Shown here in pieces: positions 8,511-18,264 of a DNA stretch of 64,000 nucleotides; the first letter of the stretch is position 1, and the number at the start of each line of letters is the position of its first letter. Both the position numbers and the translations under genes were made by a program. The DNA comes from Accumulibacter sp. (GTDB lineage Bacteria > Pseudomonadota > Gammaproteobacteria > Burkholderiales > Rhodocyclaceae): the NCBI GenBank assembly GCA_024235715.1, contig JACKLW010000011.1:1-64000 (forward strand), read 5' to 3'. The notes below the pieces were generated by a model. That model did not search any database, was not told the origin of the DNA, and saw nothing but the letters and a program-made list of their open reading frames with translations.

Positions 8511-9757
8511 CAGGCCGCGGCCAGACCCCTGGCGAGGTAGGCCTCGCTGAGCAGCAGGGGGTTGGCGAGCAGGCGCGCCTTCCACTCGCCGAGACGCACG
8601 CGCCCCTGGATCAGGCCGCGCAGGACGCCGATGTGCTCGGTGTGCCCGATAGTGTTGGCGCCGATCAGGCGTTCGCCGTCGAAGACCAGCCGCAGGTAGC
8701 GGTAGTCGGCGTCGTCGAGCAACTGCGCGGTCTCGCAGGCGGGCCCACCGTGCCACTGCCCGAAGGACGCGGAGATCAGCCCCATGGTGTCGAGGACGTT
8801 GAAGACGAAGGTCCCTGGCAAGGCTGCCTGCTGACCGGCCATGTTCAGCGCTGCGACGCGCGCCTGCTCGACGGCGTCGGGCTGGATGGCATTGACGACG
8901 CGGCGACCGGTGCCGAACTCGACGGCTTCGGCAACGTCGCCGGCGGCATAGATGCCGGCGACGCTGGTCTGCATCGAGTCGTCGACCAGGATGCCGTTGT
9001 CGACCGCGACGCCGCTGCCGGCAAGGAAATCGACGTTCGGCTTGACGCCGGTGGCGTTGATCAGCGCGTCGACCTCCAGCGTCTCGCCGTCGTCGAGGCG
9101 GACCAGCAGGGTCTTCCCGAGCGGGTCGATGGCCTGCACCCGCCGACCCGTACGGACCTGCACGCCCTTTTCCTCGCACCAGCGACGGATCATGCCGCCG
9201 GCGACTTCATCGAGCATGCGCGGCACCATCCGCTCGCCCATTTCGACGACGGTGAGCTGCGGACCGCGCGCAGCCAGCGATTCCAGGATGATGCAACCGA
9301 TGAAGCCGGCACCCATCTGCAGGACGCGCGATCCCGGCGCGACGGCCGCGGCGATCCGGCGCGCGTCGGCGAGGGTCCAGCAGGAAAGCACCTGTGGCAG
9401 GTCGATGCCGGGAATCGGCGGCTGGACCGGATGCGCGCCGCTGGCAATCAGCACGCGGTCCCAGGCGAGAACGCTGCCGTCGGCGAGCGTGGCCGTACGC
9501 CGGGTACTGTCCAGGGCGGCAACCCGCGCGCACAACAAGCCGATACGCAGGCCTTCGAAGTGAGCGGCGTCCTTGCGCAGGTAAGTGCCGGGCTCGCCGA
9601 TCTTGCCACTCAACAGGTAGGGAATCGCCATCCGCGAGTAGGGCGGTTCGGCTTCGTCGCCGATCAGCGTGATTTCGGCTTGCGGATCGGCGCGGCGCAG
9701 CGTCTCGGCGGCAACGACCCCGGCCGGGCCGTTGCCGATGATCAGGTGTCTGATCAC
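8510..9757 (-). CDS. aorC: FAD-dependent NAD(P) oxidoreductase, aldehyde oxidoreductase electron-transfer subunit
   Basis: A pyridine nucleotide-disulfide reductase fold protein of about 415 residues. An N-terminal FAD-binding GNGPAGVVAAE, a PPYSRMAIPYLLSG segment, a central NAD(P)-binding MGAGFIGCIILESLAARG followed by TVVEMGERMVPRML, and a late FAD motif GIYAAGDVAEA are visible. The redox-active CxxxxC pair of disulfide reductases is absent, as in NADH:ferredoxin/rubredoxin reductase-type enzymes. The start is probably GTG at 9757, one base after the upstream gene; a longer frame to 9799 overlaps that gene. It likely passes electrons between the ferredoxin subunit and NAD(P). Confidence 0.8.
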   Translation of the reverse strand: MIRHLIIGNGPAGVVAAETLRRADPQAEITLIGDEAEPPYSRMAIPYLLSGKIGEPGTYLRKDAAHFEGLRIGLLCARVAALDSTRRTATLADGSVLAWDRVLIASGAHPVQPPIPGIDLPQVLSCWTLADARRIAAAVAPGSRVLQMGAGFIGCIILESLAARGPQLTVVEMGERMVPRMLDEVAGGMIRRWCEEKGVQVRTGRRVQAIDPLGKTLLVRLDDGETLEVDALINATGVKPNVDFLAGSGVAVDNGILVDDSMQTSVAGIYAAGDVAEAVEFGTGRRVVNAIQPDAVEQARVAALNMAGQQAALPGTFVFNVLDTMGLISASFGQWHGGPACETAQLLDDADYRYLRLVFDGERLIGANTIGHTEHIGVLRGLIQGRVRLGEWKARLLANPLLLSEAYLARGLAAA

Positions 9758-9758
9758 C

Positions 9759-11606
9759 TCACAGCCCCAGGCGCGAACGGGTGGCGGCGGTCGGCACACC
9801 TTCGGGCGTCCAGCCGCGCAGGCTGTAGTACTCGGGAAGCATCTTGCCGATCTCGGCGACCATGCCTTTCGAGCCGCCGGTCTTGCAAGGTTCGTTGAGC
9901 AACCGCGGCGGCAGGGTGTCGTCCTTGGCGGTGATCCCCGCCGCCAGGTTGAAGTCGCGCTCGAGATTCCAGATCCGCTCGCCCATCTGCAGCAGCGAAT
10001 CCTGCGACCAGTCGCCTTCGCAGGCGGCCTGGATCTGCGGCTGGATATCGTTCATCGTCCACGCGAAGGTGGTGAACACGCACAGCCCGCTCGAATCGAC
10101 CACCGCGGTGGCGTCCTGGAAGGCCTTCAGCATCTCGGCTTTCCCGGCAGTTTCTCTGGGGTCGGTCTTGACCGGTATGCCGAACACTTCGCTGGAAACC
10201 ATGTAGCCGCGCAGATGGCAGGCGCCGCGGTTCGAGGTCGCATAGGCCAGCCCCATGCCCTGCAGCGCGCGACCGTCGTAGGCCGGGAATTCCTGTCCCT
10301 TGACGGTCATCGACAGTTCCGGCTTGCCGTATTTCTCGCAGAGCCGTTTCGAGCCCAGCCCGATGGTCTTGCCGAAGCCCTCGCCACGTGCCGTCATCTC
10401 GGCCAGCTTGCACAGGGCCTCGGCGGAGCCGAAAGGCGCTTCGAGTCCGATCTCCTCCTTGCTGACGATGCCCAGGTCGTACAGCTCCATGAGCGCGCCG
10501 ATGGTTGCCCCGAACGAGATCGGGTCCATGCCGTCCTCGTTGCACAGCAGGTTGGCGAACTGCAGCGCTTCGAGATCGTCGACCCCGTTGGCGCTGCCGA
10601 GCGCCCACGCGGCCTCGTACTCGAGACCGCCGCTGGCACCCCAGTACTCGGGCTTCGTTTCCACCGAAAAGTGCGTTTCATCGATGCGCGAAATCCGCCC
10701 ACAGGCGATGGTGCAGCCAAAACAGGCCTGATTGGTGACCAGATGCGCGCGACCGTCGGTCGCGCGTTTCTCGTGCATCGCCTCGGCCGAAATCTTGCGC
10801 GCCCCTTCGAACTCGACATCACGATGGTTGCGCGTCGGCAGGGCGCCCATTTCGTTGATCACGTTCATCAACACCTGCGTGCCGTAGGTTGGCAGGCCCT
10901 GGCCGGTGACCGCGTTCTCGGCGAGCACTTTCTTGCCCGCTGTCGCGGCGGCCATGAAAGCCCTGGGATCGGCGATGTTGCCGACGCCGCGCGTACCACG
11001 AACGGCGATCGCCTTGAGATTCTTCGAACCCATCACCGCACCGACGCCGGAACGCCCGGCAGCGCGATGCAGATCGTTGACGATCGCCGCGAAGAGAACC
11101 TGGTTCTCGCCGGCACGGCCGATGCTGGAAACACGCAGCAGCGGATCCTGGTGGCGCTTCTTGAGCGCCGCCTCGGTCGCCCAGACGGTCGTTCCCCACA
11201 GGTCGTCCGCCGGCAGCAACTCGGCCAGCTCGTTCTCGATGTGCAGATAGACCGGCTTCGGAGACCTGCCTTCGACGATGATCATGTCCCAGCCGGCAAA
11301 CTTCAGTTCGGCACCGAAGAAACCGCCCGAGTTCGAGCAGGCGATGACGCCGGTCAGGGGCCCCTTGGTGACCACCGAATAGCGCCCGCCGGTCGAAGCC
11401 ATCGTCCCGGTCAACGGACCGGTGGCGTAGATGATCTTGTTTTCGGGTGACAAGGGATCGACCCCGGGGTCGATTTCACTGACCAGATACCTGCTGGCCA
11501 GCCCACGTTGCCCGAGGTACTGCGCCGCCCATTCCATGTTCAGCGCTTCGCTGCTGCAGGTTCCCTGGGTGAGGTTGATGCGAAGAATCTTGCGAGTCCA
11601 TGCCAT
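9759..11606 (-). CDS. aorB: Aldehyde:ferredoxin oxidoreductase, tungstopterin catalytic subunit
   Basis: A 615-residue member of the AOR family, which oxidises aldehydes to acids (or runs in reverse) using a W- or Mo-bis-pterin and a [4Fe-4S] cluster. The N-terminal beta domain has the typical RINLTQGTCSSEAL and GPLTGTMASTGGRYSVVTKGPLTG segments. The cluster ligands appear as CFGCTIAC near residues 290-300 plus a late Cys in SSGLCVF. The flanking ferredoxin, FAD-reductase and MoaD genes match the three-subunit AorABC type described in Aromatoleum (established knowledge). W versus Mo cannot be read from sequence. Confidence 0.9.
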   Translation of the reverse strand: MAWTRKILRINLTQGTCSSEALNMEWAAQYLGQRGLASRYLVSEIDPGVDPLSPENKIIYATGPLTGTMASTGGRYSVVTKGPLTGVIACSNSGGFFGAELKFAGWDMIIVEGRSPKPVYLHIENELAELLPADDLWGTTVWATEAALKKRHQDPLLRVSSIGRAGENQVLFAAIVNDLHRAAGRSGVGAVMGSKNLKAIAVRGTRGVGNIADPRAFMAAATAGKKVLAENAVTGQGLPTYGTQVLMNVINEMGALPTRNHRDVEFEGARKISAEAMHEKRATDGRAHLVTNQACFGCTIACGRISRIDETHFSVETKPEYWGASGGLEYEAAWALGSANGVDDLEALQFANLLCNEDGMDPISFGATIGALMELYDLGIVSKEEIGLEAPFGSAEALCKLAEMTARGEGFGKTIGLGSKRLCEKYGKPELSMTVKGQEFPAYDGRALQGMGLAYATSNRGACHLRGYMVSSEVFGIPVKTDPRETAGKAEMLKAFQDATAVVDSSGLCVFTTFAWTMNDIQPQIQAACEGDWSQDSLLQMGERIWNLERDFNLAAGITAKDDTLPPRLLNEPCKTGGSKGMVAEIGKMLPEYYSLRGWTPEGVPTAATRSRLGL

Positions 11607-11618
11607 GGTCGTCTCTCC

Positions 11619-12092
11619 TCAAACCCGTGCCGCACTGTCGGTCTTCTGCGCCCACTGGCGCATCCGCTCGAGGCCGGTCCAGTCGCTGTCGATGTAGGTG
11701 ATGGCGTTCGTCGGACAGGCGTCGGCACAGGCCGGATCGCCGCCGCAGAGGTCGCACTTCTGGACCTTGCCGGTCTCATGGCTGTAGTTGACCGTGCCGA
11801 ACGGGCAGGCGATCGTACACACCTTGCAGCCAACGCAGACAGCGTCCAGAACGACCTTGGCACCGGTCGCGGCGTCGATCTTGATCGCCTCGACGGGACA
11901 GGCGTTGAGACACCAGGCCTCGGCGCACTGGGTACAGGTGTAGGGAACCTTGCGACCTTCGTGGTGAAAGTCGAAAACCTTGATCAGTGACCTGGACGGA
12001 TTGAAGAACCCGGTATGCTCGTAAGAGCAGGCCATTTCACACTGCAGGCAGCCGGTGCATTTGCCCGGGTCGATGTGCAAGGATTTCTGCAT
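11619..12092 (-). CDS. aorA: Four-cluster ferredoxin subunit (HycB/DmsB-like) of the aldehyde oxidoreductase
   Basis: A 157-residue polyferredoxin with four Cys groups: CTGCLQCEMAC (residues 12-22), CTQCAEAWCLNAC, CVGCKVCTIAC and CDLCGGDPACADAC. Each is followed by a Pro or a compatible residue, as in [4Fe-4S] carriers that shuttle electrons between a pterin enzyme and a reductase. It is the first gene of the operon, 12 bases before the catalytic subunit, with a promoter about 80 bases upstream. There is no Tat or Sec signal, so the complex should be cytoplasmic. Confidence 0.88.
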   Translation of the reverse strand: MQKSLHIDPGKCTGCLQCEMACSYEHTGFFNPSRSLIKVFDFHHEGRKVPYTCTQCAEAWCLNACPVEAIKIDAATGAKVVLDAVCVGCKVCTIACPFGTVNYSHETGKVQKCDLCGGDPACADACPTNAITYIDSDWTGLERMRQWAQKTDSAARV

Positions 12093-12538
12093 GACGTCTC
12101 CTCCGTAAACAGATCAATGAGATTCTGCTGAATGACGCCGCAGTCCTCGTGCCCCGCTGCGACTGATTGATCACTATAGGCAATAGCGCAGACTTGTAAA
12201 AGTTGCACCGCAGCAATCGCTGCAGGCCGCACTTCGGCGAACCGGATGACAGGCGTGCCGCATCGGTGCGCCGGCCCGGCCCGGCTGGCGACGAGAATGC
12301 CGAGCAGAAGATCAGCGACCTGCCCGGGCGTCAGGCTTGGCAAAAAAACACGCATGTGCGTACGCAACATCGCCAGTACCGAAAACTCGTTGGGAACTCT
12401 GCCAGGCCCGCCCTGTCTGCAATGTCTTGTTGGTGCATTGCAACATCTTCCGGTCAACGAAGACCATCGCCAAACGTTAGGTCCGACATTGACGTAAAGC
12501 CGCAAGACTGCCCACATGGAAACAGACAAAGGAACAGT
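12093..12538. other. Divergent intergenic region between the aor operon and the DUF3422 gene
   Basis: About 446 bases separating two divergent transcription units. It contains the aor promoter at 12173-12200. The rest shows no recognisable gene; open frames on both strands here lack family features and are probably spurious extensions. Confidence 0.5.
12173..12200 (-). promoter_or_regulatory. Sigma70-like promoter of the aor operon
   Basis: On the minus strand, TTTACA (12195-12200) and TATAGT (12173-12178) each match the sigma70 consensus at five of six positions, with a 16-base spacer. The predicted start is near 12166, giving a leader of about 75 bases before the ferredoxin gene. No operator was recognised. 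Confidence 0.5.
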
Positions 12539-13822
12539 GTGACAAGACCTGCCAATCACCCGCAGCGCTTCGCGCTCAACTATGAGCTGCACGCCCGCCC
12601 CCCGGAAGCGCTGAGCATCCCCGAGCAAGCCTCGTACCTGGCGCTGGCCACCGACTCGTCCAACAGACAGGCCGAGTACGAGTGCATCGTCGAGCTATGC
12701 ACCCGCTACGGCGTGACCTCGCCGGCGCCGGAGCTCAATCATTTCAAGGTCGACCTCGGTACCTTCAGACTCAAGTGGGAGAGACGCGCCGAGTGCAGCA
12801 GCTACACTTTCTTCCGTCAGGGCGAGTTCGGCGATCCCTTTGCCCAGCCGGTAATCGCGAGCGTCCCGCAGGACTGGCTCGACCAACTGCCGGGGCAGGT
12901 ACTTGTGGCGGCGCATGTGGCACTGCGCAAGGCACCGGTTGAAACGCCCGACAGCGAAGAACTGGCCAGCCTGTTCGAAGGCAACCCGCTCGTCGGCGGC
13001 CGCGTCGGCGACGGCGTCGCCAGCGTGCGGGCGGACTTCCGCATCCACGCCGACGGCTTCAGCCGCTTCCTGATCGAGGACGTCAGCCTTACCCCGCGCC
13101 AGGCGGGGCGGATGGTACAGCGCTTGCTGGAAATAGAAACCTATCTGATGCGCGCGCTGCTCACGCTCCCCGTTGCCAGGGCCACCCTGCCGGTGCTGTC
13201 CGACGCCGACCGGCAACTCGCTGCTTTGCTCAACCAAATGGTGGACGTCCGAAGCGAAGACGAACCCGCTCTCCTTGACCGGTTGACAAGGCTTGCCGCG
13301 GTCGTAGAGGGAACCATTTCCTCGACCCTGGGCCGGATTTGCGCGGCGCGCGCCTACCAGGAACTGGTGGCCCGGCGCCTGGCGGAACTGCGCGAGGTGC
13401 GCGTGGAAGGCGTACAGCCCCTGTGCGAATTCGTCGAGCGCCGCCTGCTGCCCGCGATGGGCACCTGCGAAACCGTGGCCCGACTCCAGGACAGCCTGTC
13501 GGAACGAATAAGTCGCGCCAGCGAGATGTTGCGCACGCGCGTCGACATCTCGTTGCAGCGGCAGAACCAGTCGCTGCTCAGCAGCGCCGCCCGACGGGCG
13601 AAGCTGCAGTTGCGCCTGCAGGAAACGGTGGAGGGATTGTCAGTGGCCGCGGTCAGTTACTACGTGGTCGGCTTGATAGGATATGCGGCCAAAGCCGTCA
13701 AGGCGGCGGGCGCGCCGGTCAATGCGGAAATCGTCACCGGACTCGCGATTCCGATCGTGGTGATCGTGGCCGCGCTGGGTGTTCGGCATATCCGCCAGCT
13801 GGTCCAGCGCGCGGCAAGCTAA
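12539..13822 (+). CDS. DUF3422 family membrane protein
   Basis: A protein of about 427 residues matching the DUF3422 family by overall pattern: RFALNYELHARPPEAL at the N-terminus, then HFKVDLGTFRLKWERRAECSSYTFFR, a long helical middle (residues about 220-350, coiled-coil-like with LQDSLSERISRASEMLRTRVDI), and a C-terminal membrane region (LSVAAVSYYVVGLIGYAAKAVKAAG ... IVTGLAIPIVVIVAALGVRHI). The start is the GTG at 12539 with AAAGGA just upstream; the frame is open for 112 more codons without similarity. Function is unknown. Confidence 0.82.
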   Translation: MTRPANHPQRFALNYELHARPPEALSIPEQASYLALATDSSNRQAEYECIVELCTRYGVTSPAPELNHFKVDLGTFRLKWERRAECSSYTFFRQGEFGDPFAQPVIASVPQDWLDQLPGQVLVAAHVALRKAPVETPDSEELASLFEGNPLVGGRVGDGVASVRADFRIHADGFSRFLIEDVSLTPRQAGRMVQRLLEIETYLMRALLTLPVARATLPVLSDADRQLAALLNQMVDVRSEDEPALLDRLTRLAAVVEGTISSTLGRICAARAYQELVARRLAELREVRVEGVQPLCEFVERRLLPAMGTCETVARLQDSLSERISRASEMLRTRVDISLQRQNQSLLSSAARRAKLQLRLQETVEGLSVAAVSYYVVGLIGYAAKAVKAAGAPVNAEIVTGLAIPIVVIVAALGVRHIRQLVQRAAS

Positions 13823-14097
13823 CGCGGGCAGATGCGCTAGCGGGTCAGGGCGCGCGCCGGCATGTCCCGGGTCGCCGCGCGCGCCCTCCCGCAAGCGCTT
13901 CCGCGCCAGCAACGAGGACAGGAATGCCAGCCAGGGCGGGCGCCGCCAATTTCGTCAGGCACGCGGAGCAGTCCTCAAAATGGCTTAGAATCAGCGTTTT
14001 CCAACGCGGAGCCGGTCGCGGACGGCGCCGCCGAAGCCACGGTTTCACATTGTCCACCGACCGCTATCGGCGGCCGCAGCTACCGAACGACCACCTT

Positions 14098-14736
14098 ATG
14101 CAAGCAACCCGTATCTGCTTCGTCCGGCATGGCGAAACCTCCTGGAACGCGGAAAAGCGCATCCAGGGCAACATCGACGTCGGCCTCGACGAGGCTGGAC
14201 AGGCACAGGCGGACGCAGCCGCCCGGTGGTTGTCGCCGCTGCCGATCGCGGCAGTCTACAGCAGCGACCTGCTGCGCGCCCGACAGACCGCCGAGCGCCT
14301 CGCCAGAGCGCTGAATCTGGCGCCGATCCTGCGCCCGGAGTTTCGCGAGCGACGCTACGGACTGTTCGAAGGGCTGACCTACGATCAGTCGCGCAGCCGC
14401 TACCCTGACGTCTATTCGCTGTTTGAGGCACGTGAGCCGGATTTCGTCATCCCCTACGGCGGCGAGAGCTTGCGGCAGCTGCACTTGCGCGTCAGCGACG
14501 GCTTGCGGCAACTGGTCGACGATCATCGCGGCCAGACCATCGCGTTGGTGACGCACGGCGGCGTACTCGATATCGTCAACCGTGTCGTGCGCGGCACGTC
14601 ATTGCGCCAGCCGCGCGATTTCCTGATCCCCAATGCGGGCATCAACTGGGTAAGCGCACAGGACGGCGGCTGGAAGATGGAAGCCTGGGGCGTGACCGAC
14701 CACTTGACGATGGTCGGCCTCGACGAACTGCCGTAG
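14098..14736 (+). CDS. Histidine phosphatase family protein (GpmB/CobC-like)
   Basis: A 212-residue phosphatase/mutase with the RHGE signature (ICFVRHGETSWNAEKRIQG), whose His becomes phosphorylated. It also has YSSDLLRARQTAERLA with the conserved Arg, RERRYGLFEGLTY, and the late VTHGGVLDI with the second catalytic His. Close relatives are annotated as phosphoglycerate mutase GpmB, but the family includes broad phosphatases, so the substrate is open. The start at 14098 gives the family N-terminus; the much longer open frame upstream overlaps the DUF3422 gene and is rejected. Confidence 0.88.
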   Translation: MQATRICFVRHGETSWNAEKRIQGNIDVGLDEAGQAQADAAARWLSPLPIAAVYSSDLLRARQTAERLARALNLAPILRPEFRERRYGLFEGLTYDQSRSRYPDVYSLFEAREPDFVIPYGGESLRQLHLRVSDGLRQLVDDHRGQTIALVTHGGVLDIVNRVVRGTSLRQPRDFLIPNAGINWVSAQDGGWKMEAWGVTDHLTMVGLDELP

Positions 14737-14780
14737 TGCGATGGCGAAGCCGGCAGGCCGGCGACTCACCAAGCCCGGGA

Positions 14781-15308
14781 TCAGGCTTTCGGGCGCAGTG
14801 CGCCGTGGCGCACCGGTTCACCCATCAGCTCCAGCAGCGACGCCATCCCCTGGCGCAGCTTCACCAGAACCGGCAGCGGCATCTTGCCCAGGGCGCCGCG
14901 CAGCCGGCCCTGCATCGGGCCGGGGATGTCCCTGACCATTTCGACACCCGCAGCGGTAAGTTGCAGACGAACGACGCGGTTGTCGGCATCGCGGCGTTCG
15001 CGGCGCACCAGATCGCGCAGTTCGAGCTTGTCGAGCAGGTTGCTGGCGGTGGACGGCTTGATGTGCAAGGCGCTGGCCAGTTCCGAAACACGTAGTCCGG
15101 GGCGTGCCGAGATCTGCCACAGGGCCCAAAGCTGGGAACCACTCAGGCCGTGCGTGTCGTCAATATTCTGCATCCCGTTCTGCACCGTGCGCACCAGTTG
15201 CAGGAGCTGACCGAAAGCATCATCCCTGCCGTCCGGTGGCGAGCCGGGCTCGTCCGGCGCGGTTGCCTGCAAGGCCTTCAGGCCGTCTCCCTTCCTCCTA
15301 CCTGTCAT
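14781..15308 (-). CDS. MarR family transcriptional regulator
   Basis: A 175-residue winged-helix regulator. The DNA-binding region runs LSGSQLWALWQISARPGLRVSELASALHIKPSTASNLLDKLELRDLVRRERRDADNRVVRLQLTAAG, with a typical recognition helix (KPSTASNLLDKLE) and wing. The extended N-terminus before about residue 40 is Gly/Asp-rich. The start is set at the ATG giving MTGRRKGD; the open frame extends 36 codons upstream into the regulatory spacer. It is divergent from mscS-glgB, so it is a candidate regulator of the glycogen/trehalose cluster or of itself. Confidence 0.85.
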   Translation of the reverse strand: MTGRRKGDGLKALQATAPDEPGSPPDGRDDAFGQLLQLVRTVQNGMQNIDDTHGLSGSQLWALWQISARPGLRVSELASALHIKPSTASNLLDKLELRDLVRRERRDADNRVVRLQLTAAGVEMVRDIPGPMQGRLRGALGKMPLPVLVKLRQGMASLLELMGEPVRHGALRPKA

Positions 15309-15356
15309 CGCACATACCTCTGCATTGCCCGAATAAAGTTTGTGTGCAATACTATT

Positions 15357-15381
15357 TTGCTTAAAGCGATTGTACAAGCAA
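15357..15381. promoter_or_regulatory. Possible MarR operator between the divergent marR and mscS genes
   Basis: The 107-base AT-rich spacer holds an inverted repeat TTGCTT (15357-15362) / AAGCAA (15376-15381) enclosing a perfect palindrome TTGTACAA (15370-15377). MarR proteins bind palindromes of this size next to their own gene. The same DNA could hold a weak promoter for marR (TTGTAC, 17-base spacer, TAGTAT on the minus strand), so binding would repress transcription. Confidence 0.33.
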
Positions 15382-15415
15382 TATTTTTGCCCGACGCTCA
15401 ACGAACAGGATATCA

Positions 15416-16342
15416 ATGGACAAAGAGTTTCTCGATCAGCTGCTTTCCCTGGGCCAGAAGTTGTCGCCCGCGGCGGCGACGTCGCTGCGCATCGCCCTCA
15501 TCGTCGTCATGGCATGGGTTGCGCTGGCGTTCTCGCACAAGTTGATTCGCACCTTCCGTATCTACATCAGCCGCAGCATGCAGGATGGCGAGCAGGTACA
15601 GCGTGCAGCCACTCTCGGCCGCGTCTTTCGCTACGCGGCATCGGTGATCATTACGCTGGTCGCCGGCGTCCTGGTGCTGGCCGAGCTGGGTGTCTCCGTA
15701 GCCCCGATTCTGGGGGCAGCCGGCGTCGTCGGCGTTGCTGTCGGCTTCGGCGCCCAGAGTCTGGTCAAGGACTACTTCTCGGGCTTCTTCCTGCTGCTGG
15801 AGAACCAGATTCGCCTGGGCGATGTCGTCGAAGCTGGCGGCAAGAGCGGCATGGTCGAGGAGCTCACCCTGCGCTACGTGCGCATGCGCAACTACGACGG
15901 TCACGTGCACTTCGTCCCCAACGGCAGCATCAGCTCGGTGACCAACATGACCCGCGGCTTCGCGCAGGCGGTGATCGACGTCGGCGTCGCCTATCGCGAG
16001 AACGTCGACCAGGCGCTCGACGTGATGCGCACTGTCGGTGCCGAGCTGCGCGCCGATCCCGTCTTCGCGCCGAAGATCCTCGACGACGTCGAGATCGTCG
16101 GCGTCGATTCCTGGGGTGATTCGGCGGTCATCCTGCGCTGCCGCTTCAAGGTCGTGGCCATCGAACAGTGGACCGTGCGCCGCGAATACCTGCGCCGCGT
16201 CAAGCATGCCTTCGATGCCGCTGCCATCGAAATCCCCTTCCCGCATCTCACCGTCTATCCGGGCCAGGCCAAGGACGGCTCAAGCCCGCCCTTGCGACTG
16301 TCGATGGAAGGCGCCACGCAGCACCCCGGAGGTACGCAATGA
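15416..16342 (+). CDS. MscS family mechanosensitive ion channel
   Basis: A 308-residue small-conductance mechanosensitive channel. Three membrane helices occupy roughly residues 20-140. The pore-lining TM3 and following segment ([37 protein letters not shown]) show the Gly/Ala packing pattern of MscS, followed by the beta domain ([16 protein letters not shown]) and the alpha/beta vestibule. It releases solutes on hypo-osmotic shock. Its stop overlaps the glgB start (ATGA), so it heads the glycogen/trehalose operon, a plausible link to osmotic handling of trehalose. Confidence 0.92.
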   Translation: MDKEFLDQLLSLGQKLSPAAATSLRIALIVVMAWVALAFSHKLIRTFRIYISRSMQDGEQVQRAATLGRVFRYAASVIITLVAGVLVLAELGVSVAPILGAAGVVGVAVGFGAQSLVKDYFSGFFLLLENQIRLGDVVEAGGKSGMVEELTLRYVRMRNYDGHVHFVPNGSISSVTNMTRGFAQAVIDVGVAYRENVDQALDVMRTVGAELRADPVFAPKILDDVEIVGVDSWGDSAVILRCRFKVVAIEQWTVRREYLRRVKHAFDAAAIEIPFPHLTVYPGQAKDGSSPPLRLSMEGATQHPGGTQ

Positions 16343-18264
16343 AAGTCACGAAACCCGTCGTTGCACACAGCCTGTTCAGCGAACAGGACATCTACCTCTT
16401 TCGCGAGGGCAACCACACCCGGCTCTACGACCGTTTCGGCGCCCACGCCACCGAAAAGAACGGCCAGGCCGGTTTCCAGTTCAGCGTCTGGGCGCCCAAT
16501 GCCAGGAAAGTCGCGGTGGTCGGCGACTTCAACGACTTTCAGGCCGAGAGCCACCTCCTCCGCAGTCGCACCGACAACTCCGGGATCTGGGAGGGCTTCA
16601 TCGCCGGGCCGAAGTTGGGCGACAGCTACAAGTTCCATATCACCAGCCGTAGCGGTACGCAGGAGAAGGCCGACCCCTTTGCCCGCCAGTCCGAGGAGCC
16701 ACCGCGCAGCGCTTCGCGCCTGTGCACGCTCGACTACAGCTGGGGCGACAGCGAGTGGATGGGCAAACGCCGGGCGATCAACGCGCTCAATGCGCCGCTG
16801 TCGATCTACGAGGTGCACCTCGGTTCGTGGCGGCGCATTCCCGAAGACGGCAACCGCTCGCTGAGCTACCGGGAAATGGCTCACCAGCTGGCCGCCTACG
16901 TCAGGGAAATGGGCTTCACGCACGTCGAGCTGATGCCGGTGATGGAGCACCCGTTCTACGGCTCCTGGGGCTATCAGACGACGGGCTATTTCGCACCGAC
17001 GGCGCGCTACGGGACGCCGGAGGATTTCATGTTCCTGATCGACACCCTGCATCAGGCGGGGATCGGCGTGATCCTCGACTGGGTGCCCTCGCACTTCCCC
17101 GCCGATGGCCACGGGCTGGCCAATTTCGACGGCACCTGCCTCTATGAACACGAGGATCCACGGCAGGGCTTCCATCCCGACTGGAAAAGCTCGATCTTCA
17201 ATCTCGGTCGCAACGAGGTACGTGGTTTCCTGATGTCCAGCGCCCTGTTCTGGCTCGACAACTACCACGTCGACGGCCTGCGCGTCGACGCCGTCGCCTC
17301 GATGCTCTACCTCGACTACGGGCGTGCCGAAGGCGAATGGATCCCGAACGAGCACGGCGGCCGCGAAAACCTCGAATCGATGAGTTTTCTGCGCAGCCTC
17401 AACGAAGCCGTCTATCGCGACCATCCGGACGTGCAGACGATGGCCGAGGAGTCCACCGCCTGGCCGATGGTGTCTCGCCCGACCTACATGGGCGGCCTGG
17501 GTTTCGGCATGAAGTGGAACATGGGCTGGATGAACGACACGCTGAAGTATTTCCAGCAGCAGCCGCTGTTCCGCAAGTACCAGCACGACAAACTGACTTT
17601 CACGATCTGGTACGCGTTCACCGAAAACTTCGTCCTGCCGCTGTCACACGACGAAGTGGTGCATGGCAAGGGCGCGTTGATCGGCAAGATGCCTGGCGAC
17701 GAGTGGCAGCAATTCGCCAATCTGCGCCTGCTCTACGGCCTGATGTGGACCCACCCCGGGAAGAAGCTGCTGTTCATGGGCGGCGAACTCGGCCAGCGAC
17801 GCGAGTGGCAGCACGACGAAAGCCTCGAATGGCACGTCCTGCAATACCCGCAGCACCACGGCGTGCAGTCCTGGGTGAAGGACCTCAACAGCGTCTATCG
17901 CCAGGAAAAAGCACTGCATGAGAAGGATTTCAGCGGCGACGGATTCGCCTGGATCGATGCCCAGAACTGGGAAGAAAGCGTCATCAGCTTCCTGCGCTAC
18001 GGCAAGCACCGTGACGATACCGTCCTGGTGGTCTGCAACTTCACGCCGGTACCGCGCCACGACTACGTCGTCGGCGCCCCGCGCGGCGGCCAGTGGCAGG
18101 AGATTCTCAACAGCGACGCAGCCCTCTATGGCGGCAGCGGCATGGGCAATCTCGGTCAGGTCGAGGCCTCGTCGCAGGCCGCGCACGGGCATTTCCACTC
18201 GCTGTCACTGACCCTGCCACCGCTGGCGGTCGTGGTCTTCAAGCCGGTATCCGGGAACCAATGA
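16339..18264 (+). CDS. glgB: 1,4-alpha-glucan branching enzyme
   Basis: A 641-residue GH13 enzyme that cuts alpha-1,4 chains and rejoins them as alpha-1,6 branches in glycogen. It has an N-terminal CBM48 ([22 protein letters not shown]) and a catalytic barrel with nucleophile Asp317 (GLRVDAV), acid Glu370 (MAEEST) and Asp438 (LSHDEV); the spacing equals that of the E. coli enzyme. It lacks the extra N-terminal N1 module, explaining the shorter length. The ATG overlaps the mscS stop, and GGAGG lies at 16328-16332; the open frame to 16168 is an artefact. Confidence 0.96.
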   Translation: MKVTKPVVAHSLFSEQDIYLFREGNHTRLYDRFGAHATEKNGQAGFQFSVWAPNARKVAVVGDFNDFQAESHLLRSRTDNSGIWEGFIAGPKLGDSYKFHITSRSGTQEKADPFARQSEEPPRSASRLCTLDYSWGDSEWMGKRRAINALNAPLSIYEVHLGSWRRIPEDGNRSLSYREMAHQLAAYVREMGFTHVELMPVMEHPFYGSWGYQTTGYFAPTARYGTPEDFMFLIDTLHQAGIGVILDWVPSHFPADGHGLANFDGTCLYEHEDPRQGFHPDWKSSIFNLGRNEVRGFLMSSALFWLDNYHVDGLRVDAVASMLYLDYGRAEGEWIPNEHGGRENLESMSFLRSLNEAVYRDHPDVQTMAEESTAWPMVSRPTYMGGLGFGMKWNMGWMNDTLKYFQQQPLFRKYQHDKLTFTIWYAFTENFVLPLSHDEVVHGKGALIGKMPGDEWQQFANLRLLYGLMWTHPGKKLLFMGGELGQRREWQHDESLEWHVLQYPQHHGVQSWVKDLNSVYRQEKALHEKDFSGDGFAWIDAQNWEESVISFLRYGKHRDDTVLVVCNFTPVPRHDYVVGAPRGGQWQEILNSDAALYGGSGMGNLGQVEASSQAAHGHFHSLSLTLPPLAVVVFKPVSGNQ

